Below are positions 1 to 8,935 of a stretch of DNA of 64,000 bases, piece after piece (position 1 is the first letter of the stretch; each line of letters starts with the position of its first letter). The translations under genes were made by a program, and so were the position numbers. This DNA is from Candidatus Poribacteria bacterium (GTDB taxonomy: Bacteria; Poribacteria; WGA-4E; PCPOR2b): positions 186,001 to 250,000 of the forward strand of contig JAPPKS010000012.1 in the NCBI GenBank assembly GCA_028819845.1. The letters run 5' to 3'. Below the pieces are notes generated by a model. The model made no database searches and was not told the origin of the DNA. It was given only the letters and a program-made list of their open reading frames with translations.

Positions 1-2
1 AC

Positions 3-575
3 GAATTATCTAATGAACATATTATAACGTCCGTAGATGAGGCGGTAAGGCTGAATGCAATTGGGGTTTCGGTCTCAGTGTACATTGACAGCGATCATCA
101 AACGCAAACCATCAAAAATCTTGGGACGTTAGCGAACCAAGCCAGTAAATACGGCTTATTAGTATTAGGCATCACCGCTGTGGGAGCAACATTAGAGCAG
201 CGAATTAAAGGCGAAGGCGCTGGAGATGACACGTTTGATGCCGCCAGATATTTTGCCCATGCGGGAAGAATTATCCAAGAAAACGGCGCGGATATTGTCA
301 AAACATATTATTGCGACAATTTTGAGCAAGTTAGGGAGGGGATTCAAGTTCCCATTGTCATTGCAGGCGGAAAGAAGATTCCTGAACAAGAAGCGTTGGA
401 ATTCACCTATAACGCGATCAGTGCAGGTGCCAACGGCGTCGATATGGGGCGGAATATTTTTCAAGCGGAAGCGCCCGCCGAAATGATACAAGCTGTCAAG
501 TCAATCGTCCATGAAGGAAAAACGCCTGATGAAGCAATGGTAATCTATGATGAACTCAAACAGGGGACGCCGTAA
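3..575 (+). CDS. LsrF/DhnA-like class I aldolase, 5'-truncated by window edge
   Basis: The reading frame is open from the first bases of the window, so the true start lies upstream; the first internal start-like codon (GTG at 78) is probably not the initiator. The 190 visible residues are the C-terminal half of a TIM-barrel class I aldolase of the LsrF/DhnA/FbaB group. ADIVKTYY carries the lysine expected to form the Schiff base. PIVIAGGKK is the phosphate-binding segment, and GVDMGRNIFQ closely matches LsrF, the 3-hydroxy-5-phosphonooxypentane-2,4-dione thiolase of AI-2 breakdown. No other lsr genes are visible, so a different sugar-phosphate substrate is equally possible. The stop is 4 bases before the start of the dehydrogenase gene, which suggests co-transcription. 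Confidence 0.85.
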   Translation, partial: ELSNEHIITSVDEAVRLNAIGVSVSVYIDSDHQTQTIKNLGTLANQASKYGLLVLGITAVGATLEQRIKGEGAGDDTFDAARYFAHAGRIIQENGADIVKTYYCDNFEQVREGIQVPIVIAGGKKIPEQEALEFTYNAISAGANGVDMGRNIFQAEAPAEMIQAVKSIVHEGKTPDEAMVIYDELKQGTP

Positions 576-579
576 GAAG

Positions 580-1617
580 ATGAAAGTCGGGATGTATTAT
601 AATAACAACGATGTACGGTTAGAAAATATGGCGGTTCCATCCATCGGCGACAGCGACTTGTTGATGGAGGTGAACGTGAGCGGTATTTGCGGCAGTGACA
701 TAATGGAATGGTACCGCATCCAGAAAGCGCCGTTGGTGTTAGGCCATGAGGTGACCGGTAATGTTGTCGAACTGGGAAAAAACGTTGCAGAATTCCGGGT
801 AGGTGACAGAATTTTTGCCACTCACCACGTTCCGTGCGATGATTGCCATTACTGTTTACGCGGCCATCATACCGCGTGCGAAACATTCCATTCCGAAAAC
901 AACTTTGACCCCGGCGGTTTCGCGCAGTATTTAAGAATTACAGGGAAAAGTGTAACGAAAGGGACATTAAAACTGCCCGATAGTGTCTCTTTTGAACAAG
1001 GAGCCTTTATCGAACCGCTTGGTACGGTGGTCAGGGGGAGCAGGGCTGCAGAGGTACAACCAGGCGATAGTATGCTTATCCTTGGAAGCGGCCTAGTCGG
1101 ACTGCTCCATATAAAATTAGCGCGTGCGGAGGGTGCGGGGCGAATTATCGCAACAGACATGCATGAATCACGTTTACGGTTTGCGGAGGAGATTGGTGCA
1201 GACCATACCATTGACGCTAGTGCGGATGTGCCAAGTTTGGTTCGAGAGGTCAATGAAGGGAATCTTGTTGACAAAGTTATCGTCTGTACGGGCGCATCAT
1301 CAGCCGCAACTCAGGGGCTAAAATCGGTTGATAAGGGAGGAACAGTGTTGTTTTTCGCTGTTCCCAAACCGGGGGTGCCCATTGCAGTTGACATCAACGC
1401 GTTTTGGAGGGATGATATCAGTGTTAAAGTAAGTTACGGTGCGGGGCCGGCAGACAACGAACAAGCACTATCACTTATCAGCGCCGGGAAGGTCACTGTG
1501 ACCGACATGATTACACATCGGTTAAGCCTTGATGCCATCGGAGAGGGTTTTAGACTGGCAAACGAAGGCGCGGATAGCCTCAAGGTCATGATTGAACCAA
1601 ACCGGAGTGGAAGCTAA
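580..1617 (+). CDS. Zinc-dependent medium-chain dehydrogenase (sorbitol/threonine dehydrogenase-like)
   Basis: About 345 residues, the usual length for zinc MDR dehydrogenases. GICGSD supplies the catalytic-zinc cysteine and GHEVTG the catalytic-site His/Glu. CDDCHYCLRGHHTAC contains the four-cysteine structural zinc lobe, and LGSGLVGLLH is the Rossmann turn for NAD(P). The frame is open upstream to 547, but the ATG at 580 begins the family-typical N-terminus (MKVGMYY) just after the aldolase stop and follows a purine-rich AAGAAG, so it is preferred. It likely oxidises a polyol or sugar alcohol whose product could feed the neighbouring aldolase; the substrate cannot be read from sequence. Confidence 0.88.
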   Translation: MKVGMYYNNNDVRLENMAVPSIGDSDLLMEVNVSGICGSDIMEWYRIQKAPLVLGHEVTGNVVELGKNVAEFRVGDRIFATHHVPCDDCHYCLRGHHTACETFHSENNFDPGGFAQYLRITGKSVTKGTLKLPDSVSFEQGAFIEPLGTVVRGSRAAEVQPGDSMLILGSGLVGLLHIKLARAEGAGRIIATDMHESRLRFAEEIGADHTIDASADVPSLVREVNEGNLVDKVIVCTGASSAATQGLKSVDKGGTVLFFAVPKPGVPIAVDINAFWRDDISVKVSYGAGPADNEQALSLISAGKVTVTDMITHRLSLDAIGEGFRLANEGADSLKVMIEPNRSGS

Positions 1618-1728
1618 ATCACGGCGCCGAACTAAAGGTTGCTACAAGGAGGGCATAACCGAATTCAGCAAGTAACTGAAAGTCGATGGAAAAGATGCCG
1701 CATAACCCGCTTTCGAAGGGTACGGATT

Positions 1729-2967
1729 TCAAAATTTTTCCTGCAGTTTCGGATGGTTATCAAGCACTTTGATGAGCGTTCGTACGAGTTTTTCAGGGTC
1801 GTGGCGGATTACCGTTAGGGGAACTCCATTCTCAACAATAACCGTATCTCGAATAAGATCTGATTCCACAACGTGGATATCACCGAGATTGTCCTGACCG
1901 CGGTCGTAGAAGATTTGCACCTTGGAGGGATCTGCCATCTGCTTGGTCTCATCAGAGAGTTGCGAAATATGTTTGGTGAGATTAAGCAGCGAATCCGTAA
2001 CATGTTTCGGATGTTCTTGCAGCGCGGAAAGGGCTTCTTCCGTGTGCATCTTAATGCGTGTAAACTGCTCCATGAGCTCCTTTTGGACATAGTTGTTGAT
2101 TAGTGTTTCAGGAGCAGGTTGATTATTCGCGATAATATAATCTATTGAAAGATTTGCATGATTGATGATTGCTTGCACGTGGTCGCTGACTGAGTAGCCG
2201 TCAGTTTCGCCGGGCTGAGACATCACGTTGCAGATGTAAACTTTCATCGCTTTCGACGATCGGATTGCTTCAGCGATTCCCTTGACAACAAGATTAGGCA
2301 TGATGCTTGTGTATAGGCTGCCGGGGCCGATTATAATGACATCGGCATTTACAATTGCGTCGTCAGCCTCTTGATTGGCAGTGCATTGATATGATTTGTT
2401 CGGTGGGTGATGATTCTTGCCGTTCTCGCGGGGTTCAAGAAATATCCGCCGTATTGGTTCCCGATTCTCACGCTCCGGAATTTTGGATTCTCCGCGGACT
2501 ATCTCGCCATCGGCGAGTTCCGCGCACAATACGGTGTAATTCAAGCTAACGGGGATGATTTTCCCGCGTACCGCGAGCAATTTTGATGCTGCCCGGATTG
2601 CTTTTGGGAAACTGCCGCCATTCAATTCGGTGAGGGCGGTTAAGAGTAGGTTGCCGACCGTATGTCCGCCGAGATGGCCATCATTTGAAAAGCGGTATTC
2701 AAATAGGCTGTCTAGCTCATCTGCCTCGGACAGGGCAACCAAGAGTTTACGAATGTCACCCGGCGGCGGCACATCAAATTCCTGGATTAATCTTCCGCTG
2801 CTGCCACCGTCGTCAGAGACTGAAACTATTGCTGACAGATTGTCAATATCAATAATTCCTGTCCGCCCGGGCGTCCTGTCTGTGTATTGTTTAATCCCAC
2901 TTAAGAGAGACGATAATCCTGTTCCTCCGCCTATACACACGAGCCTTAATGCGCTTCCACCTTCCAT
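1729..2967 (-). CDS. yvcK: YvcK/GlmR-family UDP-GlcNAc-binding gluconeogenesis factor (CofD-like fold)
   Basis: 412 residues with the family N-terminal CIGGGTGLSSLL nucleotide loop, VSVSDDGGSSGR, GDIRKLLVAL and IIIGPGSLYTSIMPN. YvcK (renamed GlmR in Bacillus) binds UDP-GlcNAc and tunes carbon flow between gluconeogenesis and cell-wall precursor synthesis. The ATG is preceded on the minus strand by GGGAGGG at good spacing. The C-terminal region of about 90 residues after residue 320 is longer than in many homologues. It sits about 200 bases downstream of the phosphoglucosamine mutase on the same strand, linking it to amino-sugar nucleotide metabolism. Confidence 0.9.
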   Translation of the reverse strand: MEGGSALRLVCIGGGTGLSSLLSGIKQYTDRTPGRTGIIDIDNLSAIVSVSDDGGSSGRLIQEFDVPPPGDIRKLLVALSEADELDSLFEYRFSNDGHLGGHTVGNLLLTALTELNGGSFPKAIRAASKLLAVRGKIIPVSLNYTVLCAELADGEIVRGESKIPERENREPIRRIFLEPRENGKNHHPPNKSYQCTANQEADDAIVNADVIIIGPGSLYTSIMPNLVVKGIAEAIRSSKAMKVYICNVMSQPGETDGYSVSDHVQAIINHANLSIDYIIANNQPAPETLINNYVQKELMEQFTRIKMHTEEALSALQEHPKHVTDSLLNLTKHISQLSDETKQMADPSKVQIFYDRGQDNLGDIHVVESDLIRDTVIVENGVPLTVIRHDPEKLVRTLIKVLDNHPKLQEKF

Positions 2968-3172
2968 AACGCCCTCCCAAAATGAGTTTCAACGGTTTTT
3001 GCTTTTGAACCGCCGCGAAGCTACGTACCCCAAGCAAAAATTGCGGTTTCAGACCGCAAGCCCGATACGAACTTTTGAAAATCACTATTCAAAAGGGGCG
3101 TATCTGGAAGCGGTAGAATATTCAATATTATCAACGCATCAAAATTCCTTGCGTTTCAGTGATAGGAATTCG

Positions 3173-4591
3173 TCAGATGTTCGTTACCTTGCATTCGGAA
3201 GAACCGGACATGAAAACTTTCAATGAATTAAGTGTTGAATCACAAAGCGCTTCCGCTTGTTCGGACGTGGGCGCCTCGCTGAAAACGCGGATAACAGGCT
3301 CAGTGCCCGACTTGCGTATGATGACCCACCTATCGTTCCAAATACGCTTCAGTCCATCGGTTAAATCGAGCGAAGAACCTTGATTGTCCGGCCAATCCTG
3401 ACGGTCAAGATAATTTTTTCGGGCGAGTTTCATGACCGTATCCGCGGTTCGCTGAGAAGGAACCTCCAATTTCTTTTTGCACAATGTGTAACTTGGCATG
3501 GCAGCCGCTAATTCCGATATCTTTGAATCACTTGAATCTGAAAGCAATTGAACGATTGCGGCAATTGAAGCCATACCATCTGTCGTGTATTGGAGTTCCG
3601 GATAGATTACACCGCCCGTCCCTTCACCGCCGATTATAGCGTTGGTATGTTGCATCTTTTCAACGACATAACCGACGCCTACCGCCGTTCGGTGAATTTT
3701 GACACCATGCCGATCAGCAATATCATCCAACATACGGCTCGTGGACACTGTCGCAACAATGTCCCCTTTGCGTTTGTTCAACATGAATTCGGCTGCAAAT
3801 GCAAAAGTATATTCGCTGCTTAAGGGGATGCCGTCGTCTGTTACAATCACAAGACGGTCCGCATCAACGTCGTGCGCGAATCCAATATCGGCTGCTTTAG
3901 ATTTAACCGCCTGGCACAATTGATTCAATGCGTCGGGCGTTGGTTCTGCAGCGTGAGGGAAATAGCCATCGGGCACACAGTTTAGTTCGATGACCTGACA
4001 ACCTAATTCTCTTAACAAGCACGGGCTGATTACGCTCCCGGCTCCGTTGCAACAATCGATGACAACTTTCACCCTGCGCGAACGCGTTCGAACGCAGCTT
4101 ATCCAATCGCAATTGAGAATGTTGGCAATATGGTCATTAACTGCAGTATTGAAGGCTTCAACACTGCCTTGTTCAGCCCAATTCGCAAGCCTGAAATCCT
4201 CGGATTCATAGATGCGCATGAGTTCCGCTAGTTCGGTACGTTTCAAAAGCCGACCGGATTCAGCCGCGAATTCGAGTCCATTCCAGTCAATAGGGTTGTG
4301 GCTCGCTGTTATGACGAGGCTGCCTTGTGCGTTTAATGACTTGGAGGTCAACAAGGCAGTTGGCGTTGGGCAGATCCCGGCGTCAACGATTTTACAGCCG
4401 GTTGCAATTAGTCCTGCAAGCACCGCATGGCGCGCCATAAACCCAGATGTTCGCGTGTCTCTTCCGATGACGACAGTTTCGCCGCCCACAAAGGTTCCAA
4501 ATGCTGCCGCGAACCGCGTCAGCGTCTCCGGATTTAATGTCTCGCCGATTATGCCTCGCACTCCTGAGACACTAACGATGAAGTCGCGCAT
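3173..4591 (-). CDS. glmM: Phosphoglucosamine mutase (phosphohexomutase family)
   Basis: 472 residues with all four phosphohexomutase landmarks. These are the phosphoserine loop ITASHNP, the metal-binding loop DVDADRLVIVTDDG, the sugar-recognition loop GGEGTGGVIYP and the phosphate-binding RKSGTEPVIRVF near the C-terminus. It starts MRDFIVSVSGVRGIIG, which is normal. The GEGTGG version of the sugar loop is typical of GlmM-type proteins in several phyla. It would convert glucosamine-6-P to glucosamine-1-P for UDP-GlcNAc synthesis; a phosphomannomutase/phosphoglucomutase role cannot be excluded. The same-strand YvcK neighbour supports GlmM. Confidence 0.85.
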   Translation of the reverse strand: MRDFIVSVSGVRGIIGETLNPETLTRFAAAFGTFVGGETVVIGRDTRTSGFMARHAVLAGLIATGCKIVDAGICPTPTALLTSKSLNAQGSLVITASHNPIDWNGLEFAAESGRLLKRTELAELMRIYESEDFRLANWAEQGSVEAFNTAVNDHIANILNCDWISCVRTRSRRVKVVIDCCNGAGSVISPCLLRELGCQVIELNCVPDGYFPHAAEPTPDALNQLCQAVKSKAADIGFAHDVDADRLVIVTDDGIPLSSEYTFAFAAEFMLNKRKGDIVATVSTSRMLDDIADRHGVKIHRTAVGVGYVVEKMQHTNAIIGGEGTGGVIYPELQYTTDGMASIAAIVQLLSDSSDSKISELAAAMPSYTLCKKKLEVPSQRTADTVMKLARKNYLDRQDWPDNQGSSLDLTDGLKRIWNDRWVIIRKSGTEPVIRVFSEAPTSEQAEALCDSTLNSLKVFMSGSSECKVTNI

Positions 4592-4747
4592 TTAAATGCC
4601 TAACGGTTAAAATGTTGATGCATTCCGGCCGGCTGTTGCGATTGATTCTGCCGTTCCTAATGCAACAATTCTTGAAAATGATTCATACGGCTTGTAGGTT
4701 TGCAAGCTTTGATTCTAAAACTACGGGATTACAGTCACAAAAAAACG

Positions 4748-5545
4748 TCACTTGGACATTTTCTGAGATGCTAGGACACAGCACAAGCATCCAATCAGCG
4801 CCTGCCAACCGCAAACTTGATACCATGCAGGATAAACAAACAGGTACGATGGCATGGGTGTCAATTCGTACAATGCAGGTGTTCTAAAAATATCCATTTC
4901 AAGCAGATGGCACACCGCAATCAGCGGATTGATATGCAAGAATGGTGATATCATCGGTTGAAGATTTTCGAGATACGCTTCTAAGGGCGAAAGCAGGAAA
5001 ACACCTCCAATAAGAAAAGCCCACAAAAGATACACGGTTTCAACAGCGAAGAGTGTGTGCCGGAAAAAGTTCCAAACCAGCGCGGCGATTGACGCTCCCG
5101 AAAATATGAATACGATAAACACCACGTGCAGCAATATTACCTTGTAACGCAGAATTTCGCCGGCCGAGATTGTGAAAACTACCAATGTCACGCCAATAAA
5201 ACAGAGACTGTAAATCTGACTTTCAAAAAGCAAACGCGGTAGAATGGATCGAGAACGAATTGGACTCAATAAAAGAATAGTGTCCGACATCCTCAATTTA
5301 TGGTGCCGGTTAAGTGTGCTGCATGCGAGGTACGGGGAGACAATCAGAATCAGAAAGGCTTCGGCTAAAAAGATGAGATTGGCAACCTGCCCCAACTTCG
5401 CACGCATCAGTAGCTGGCAAATTACAAGAAGCAGCGCGCACTGTAAAATTACGGCGATGCAGGTTTTACCAACACGCCTCCATCGTTGGCTCATCGTTAG
5501 GCTGAAAACCGGGTTCTCAAATCGCCACGCTAAATTCATCCGCAA
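4748..5545 (-). CDS. Polytopic membrane protein, ABC-2 permease-like
   Basis: 265 residues with about six strongly hydrophobic segments (roughly residues 30-47, 55-72, 107-127, 134-155, 163-185, 235-255). The early stretch with NRHHKLRMSDTILLLSP and RSRSILPRLLF resembles the cytoplasmic loop of ABC-2 type permeases and ABC transporter subunits of the gliding or CcmB kind. No ATPase is encoded next to it; the only unpaired ATPase of this general type is at 19.3-20.3 kb. The TPR/HEAT protein is 61 bases upstream on the same strand and glmM about 150 bases downstream. The family assignment rests on topology and is tentative. Confidence 0.6.
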   Translation of the reverse strand: MRMNLAWRFENPVFSLTMSQRWRRVGKTCIAVILQCALLLVICQLLMRAKLGQVANLIFLAEAFLILIVSPYLACSTLNRHHKLRMSDTILLLSPIRSRSILPRLLFESQIYSLCFIGVTLVVFTISAGEILRYKVILLHVVFIVFIFSGASIAALVWNFFRHTLFAVETVYLLWAFLIGGVFLLSPLEAYLENLQPMISPFLHINPLIAVCHLLEMDIFRTPALYELTPMPSYLFVYPAWYQVCGWQALIGCLCCVLASQKMSK

Positions 5546-5606
5546 TCCGTTTCAAACCAACTTAGCCTGACACATTTCTTGTCCGCTATCCGTTGGAATC
5601 AAAGCG

Positions 5607-6287
5607 TCAATTTTGCTCGCCCCCGATATGTTCCCGCAACGCGGCCTGAATTTGAAGGATTGTGTCCGCTATTGCATACAGATTTGGGTTAAGTTGCAAA
5701 GCTCGTTGATAAGCATCTATAGCTTGCCTGAGATGCCCAAACCTGAGATAGCAGTGCCCCAACCCAGCAAATGCGCCAAAGTGATAGGGGTTAAGTGAAA
5801 TCGCACGCTCACAATCTTCAATCGACTTGTCCCATTGCTCAAGCATAAAGTAGGCAATCGCCCTCTGATTATGTCCTTCGGCGAAATTTGGGGCGGCTTG
5901 AATTGCCTCCGTCAACTTCTCAATAGCATCGTCATATCGTTTATCCTTAATGCATCTTGCACCTTCTTTAAGTAGTGCATCGACCGATTCATTACCGGAA
6001 CGAAACCAAATCGCCCATAACGCCCGCTCGGCATTCGAGCGCAGCCCAAAATCTTCATGCTGGAGCGACTCAATCAAGGGTTTTACCGCACCCATGCCGC
6101 TGAAAATTCCAAGGGAATAAGCCGCTGCGCGCCGGGTTGGCGCGACGTCGTGCGATAACATGTCAATTAGCGTCTCCTGCGTGTAATTCTTGTCCTCTAG
6201 GGCGAACTTCAAGTCTTCTTTCTGTGTTTGATTTGAATAACGCAATAACAACTTTGCTAGTTCGGAGTGTCCGTTGCTTGCAGACAT
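5607..6287 (-). CDS. HEAT-repeat plus TPR scaffold protein
   Basis: 226 residues with no signal peptide. Residues 35-100 form HEAT/PBS-lyase-like helical repeats (VAPTRRAAAYSLGIFSG and EDFGLRSNAERALWAIW). Residues about 105-215 contain three TPR units with the family pattern, for example YDDAIEKLTEAIQAAPN, WDKSIEDCERAISLNPY and LRQAIDAYQRALQLNPN. Such proteins are protein-interaction scaffolds. Here it is the first gene of a minus-strand run with the ABC-2-like membrane protein. Its partner is unknown. Confidence 0.8.
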   Translation of the reverse strand: MSASNGHSELAKLLLRYSNQTQKEDLKFALEDKNYTQETLIDMLSHDVAPTRRAAAYSLGIFSGMGAVKPLIESLQHEDFGLRSNAERALWAIWFRSGNESVDALLKEGARCIKDKRYDDAIEKLTEAIQAAPNFAEGHNQRAIAYFMLEQWDKSIEDCERAISLNPYHFGAFAGLGHCYLRFGHLRQAIDAYQRALQLNPNLYAIADTILQIQAALREHIGGEQN

Positions 6288-6536
6288 TAATGATTCCTCA
6301 AGAATTCAGGTAGCGAAACTTCAGGTTGAAATTCCCCTCATGCCCGGCGTCGGCCGGTGCAAACGAGAAAAGTCAATGCCAACACGCAGATAACCACCAG
6401 ATTATGGACCATCAGATCGTTATTCATCTTATCACACCGCCGAAACGATAACAAGGTTAAAATAATTGGCGTAGCGTATGGCCCTTCTGGTCAATAGAAC
6501 TAATTCCGGTAGGGAGAACTGAAGCGGCGGTTGTGC

Positions 6537-6566
6537 TTGCCAAGACACAATGAATTTAGATATAAT
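6537..6566 (+). promoter_or_regulatory. Sigma-70-like promoter
   Basis: TTGCCA at 6537-6542 and a perfect TATAAT at 6561-6566 are separated by 18 bases, about 80 bases before the FemAB-like gene. This is the only notable signal I see in the 360-base divergent spacer 6288-6647. Confidence 0.55.
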
Positions 6567-6647
6567 CAGTTGATGGAGAACCGTTTATCACTCTAATTCT
6601 CATGTCTAATCTCTTGCCCAATTCCGTAGGCATTAGCGCATAAAACT

Positions 6648-7682
6648 ATGTATACGCTCGAACCGCTGAAAAAAGAAGATTCAGGTGTATGGGATACTAT
6701 GTTGCTTCATTGCCCGAACAGCACTGCTTTTCATTCAGCTACTTGGCGTGACGGGTTAGCGGATTCGTTCAATCAGTTGACTCCCGCATACTTTCTGATT
6801 CAGGAAAATGGCACGACAGTTGGCGGATTGCCTGCCTTCGTGTTCAAACCTATTCCAGGGATCAAGTTGTTACACTCAATGCCGTGGAATCAATGCGGCG
6901 GGATTCAACTTATCGAAGGAACGTCTGTAAATACAAGCGTCCTGTTGCAATCCGTTGAGCGTCATTTAAGTCGGTTTGCCAACGCACAAAGCCCTTGTGA
7001 AACGCTTTTCACGCTTTCGCCATGGCAGACTGAAGACTACGGACGGCGCTTGAACGAATTAGGATACCGTAAGTACAAAGAAAGCTTTACACACTTACTC
7101 AAAACGCACGCCGATTACGACATCATTTGGGCGGGATACAAGAAGTCGATTAGAAAAGCGGTTAGAAAGGCGGAGAAATCAGGGGTATCGGTCTACGAAT
7201 CGAACAGAGAGATTGATCTTGAAGCATTCTATGAAATTTACTTGGCAACGCAAAAAAGGGTAATGAGTGTCCCGAAACCGTTGTCTCTAATGAGATTTCT
7301 CTTGCAACGCGGCCTGGCAAAATTAGTCATTGCGAAACACGACGGCTTAATTATAGCGGGTGTAATATATCTGTACTTTAACCGCACCGTAACGCCTTGG
7401 TGCGGCGGTTCTGTCCCTGCATTCCTTGAGTATCGCCCGAACAACGCAATCCTTCACCACATCATCAAATCGGCATGTTCGAAAGGATTTGCGTGGGTGG
7501 ATCTTGGGGCGTCGCCCCCGGAAAATCCTGGACTCATTGTCTATAAAGAACAATATCGAGCGAAGCGATTTGATTTCTCCAGTTATTTGAAAGTCCACTC
7601 ACCCGTAAAGCGTGCGGTATGGTTAAAGTCTGAGCCAGCGCTCCGAAAAATTTACGCTTGGATACAGCGCGCGCGACGTTGA
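6648..7682 (+). CDS. FemAB/GNAT-like acyltransferase (CelD/BcsL-related)
   Basis: 344 residues made of two GNAT-like halves, as in the FemX/FemAB and PEP-CTERM-associated FemAB families. The linker has the basic helix YKKSIRKAVRKAEKSGVSV (about residues 165-183), a family hallmark. The second half carries GVIYLYFNRTVTPWCGGS and the late motif WVDLGASPPENPGLIVYKEQY. FemAB enzymes use aminoacyl-tRNA to branch peptidoglycan; the CelD-like branch is tied to exopolysaccharide work, so the acyl donor is open. A TTGCCA/TATAAT promoter precedes it. The following LamG genes are on the same strand after a separate promoter. Confidence 0.8.
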   Translation: MYTLEPLKKEDSGVWDTMLLHCPNSTAFHSATWRDGLADSFNQLTPAYFLIQENGTTVGGLPAFVFKPIPGIKLLHSMPWNQCGGIQLIEGTSVNTSVLLQSVERHLSRFANAQSPCETLFTLSPWQTEDYGRRLNELGYRKYKESFTHLLKTHADYDIIWAGYKKSIRKAVRKAEKSGVSVYESNREIDLEAFYEIYLATQKRVMSVPKPLSLMRFLLQRGLAKLVIAKHDGLIIAGVIYLYFNRTVTPWCGGSVPAFLEYRPNNAILHHIIKSACSKGFAWVDLGASPPENPGLIVYKEQYRAKRFDFSSYLKVHSPVKRAVWLKSEPALRKIYAWIQRARR

Positions 7683-7755
7683 TCGTCGGCCGTTCGATTC
7701 TACGCGTAGTATACGGCTGAGTAATTTAGAATTTACTTTAAATAATTTTATGTGC

Positions 7756-7765
7756 GTGCTAAAAT
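7756..7765 (+). promoter_or_regulatory. Extended -10 promoter element before the LamG array
   Basis: TGCTAAAAT (TGn plus TAAAAT) lies inside GTGCTAAAATAGTTA, about 106 bases before the first LamG gene, in an AT-rich spacer. A nearly identical GTGCTAAAATAGTAA occurs at about 42866 before the HpcH/HpaI gene. No convincing -35 is seen, which fits extended -10 promoters. Confidence 0.4.
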
Positions 7766-7871
7766 AGTTATCGAACTACATAGAATTTCGTATTGGCTTC
7801 TCAAGCCGTGTTCCTAAAACCGAGCGAAATCCCGTATTAATCTGAGCAATTTGAACAAGGAGGAGTACCAA

Positions 7872-8681
7872 ATGGGAGCCGCGCTGATGAGACTAACCTT
7901 CGTATGCTTTTGTTCTAGTGTTCTTGTGCATATGGCGGCGAGCCCAAGTTTTTCCAAAATTGACCCAAAAACCATCGTTGGACTATGGTTATTTGATGAA
8001 GGCCGCGGCAACACAGCCAAAGACGCTTCCGGCAACGGTCATCATGGAGAATTCATCGGACTAAAGCCGACATGGGTTGAAGGTAAGTTCGGCGAGGCGT
8101 TTGAATTTGACGGGCAGGATGATTCTGTTCTATTTAATGCAGACGAGCGACCGGAACACGCTTTCATATTCCATCAGCCGACCGACGCGACGTTTGTGTT
8201 TTGGATAAAGAGACTCACGTTACCCCATGTTGCGATATTCTGGACGAGAGGAGATGTAAACGATAACGGGAGGTTCAATGTCTATGCGGGCGCGGGTGAA
8301 AATTTTGGGTTTACTTACAAGTCGGATGATGGCATTCCGCATGGGATTTTTTCTCGAACGGTCGATCTCCCTTTGAAGGAATGGACCCACTTAGCAATAA
8401 CACGAAAAGGCAATTCCTATATTGCTTACAAAGATGGAATTGTAGCGGACAGAGCTGTTGATCCAGAACCCGACCTGCCCACGGCCAGACGTTGGATTGC
8501 TTCTGGTAGAGACGGATTTCGTTTCAACGGTATCCTCGACGAAATTGGCGCGTTCAAGGCTGTCTTGAGTGCAGAGGATATTAACATGATTATGGACAAT
8601 GGACTCGAGATATCCGCACTCGCAGTGTCATCCGCTAGGAAACTGGCAACGATTTGGGGACAGATAAAACACCTGCAATAA
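7872..8681 (+). CDS. Exported LamG-like (ConA-type jelly-roll) protein, paralogue 1
   Basis: The ATG at 7872 is chosen because AAGGAGGAG lies 6 bases upstream; the frame is open back to a TTG at 7851, but that would place the ribosome site inside the gene. About 269 residues. A signal peptide covers roughly residues 6-27 (LTFVCFCSSVLVHMAAS). It is followed by a LamG-like/concanavalin-A fold beginning GLWLFDEGRGNTAKDASGNG and continuing through EWTHLAITRKG and FNGILDEIGAFK. It ends ISALAVSSARKLATIWGQIK, the array's shared C-terminal motif in its most divergent form. It is the outlier of the six paralogues and is separated from the next by 254 bases. Probably a secreted or surface carbohydrate- or protein-binding module. 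Confidence 0.85.
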   Translation: MGAALMRLTFVCFCSSVLVHMAASPSFSKIDPKTIVGLWLFDEGRGNTAKDASGNGHHGEFIGLKPTWVEGKFGEAFEFDGQDDSVLFNADERPEHAFIFHQPTDATFVFWIKRLTLPHVAIFWTRGDVNDNGRFNVYAGAGENFGFTYKSDDGIPHGIFSRTVDLPLKEWTHLAITRKGNSYIAYKDGIVADRAVDPEPDLPTARRWIASGRDGFRFNGILDEIGAFKAVLSAEDINMIMDNGLEISALAVSSARKLATIWGQIKHLQ

Positions 8682-8935
8682 TCTTGGCTTAAGGTTTACA
8701 AAAACAGCATATTTGAAACTTGGGTAGGATTTGGGAGCCGCGATTGTGTTCTCTCAAGAGGCTACCGTGTCCGATGCCAAACGCGTAAGAACATGGGGGA
8801 TAGATTGAGTTGTTCAAAAGATTGATTAGGGAACTGTCCACTGGGCGGTATTCAGCGGGACTTTCGGTAGAATAAATCAGCGTGTGTTCAAGCTGCGGCA
8901 ACACTATGAATTCATAAAAATTGAAGGGGGCAATA

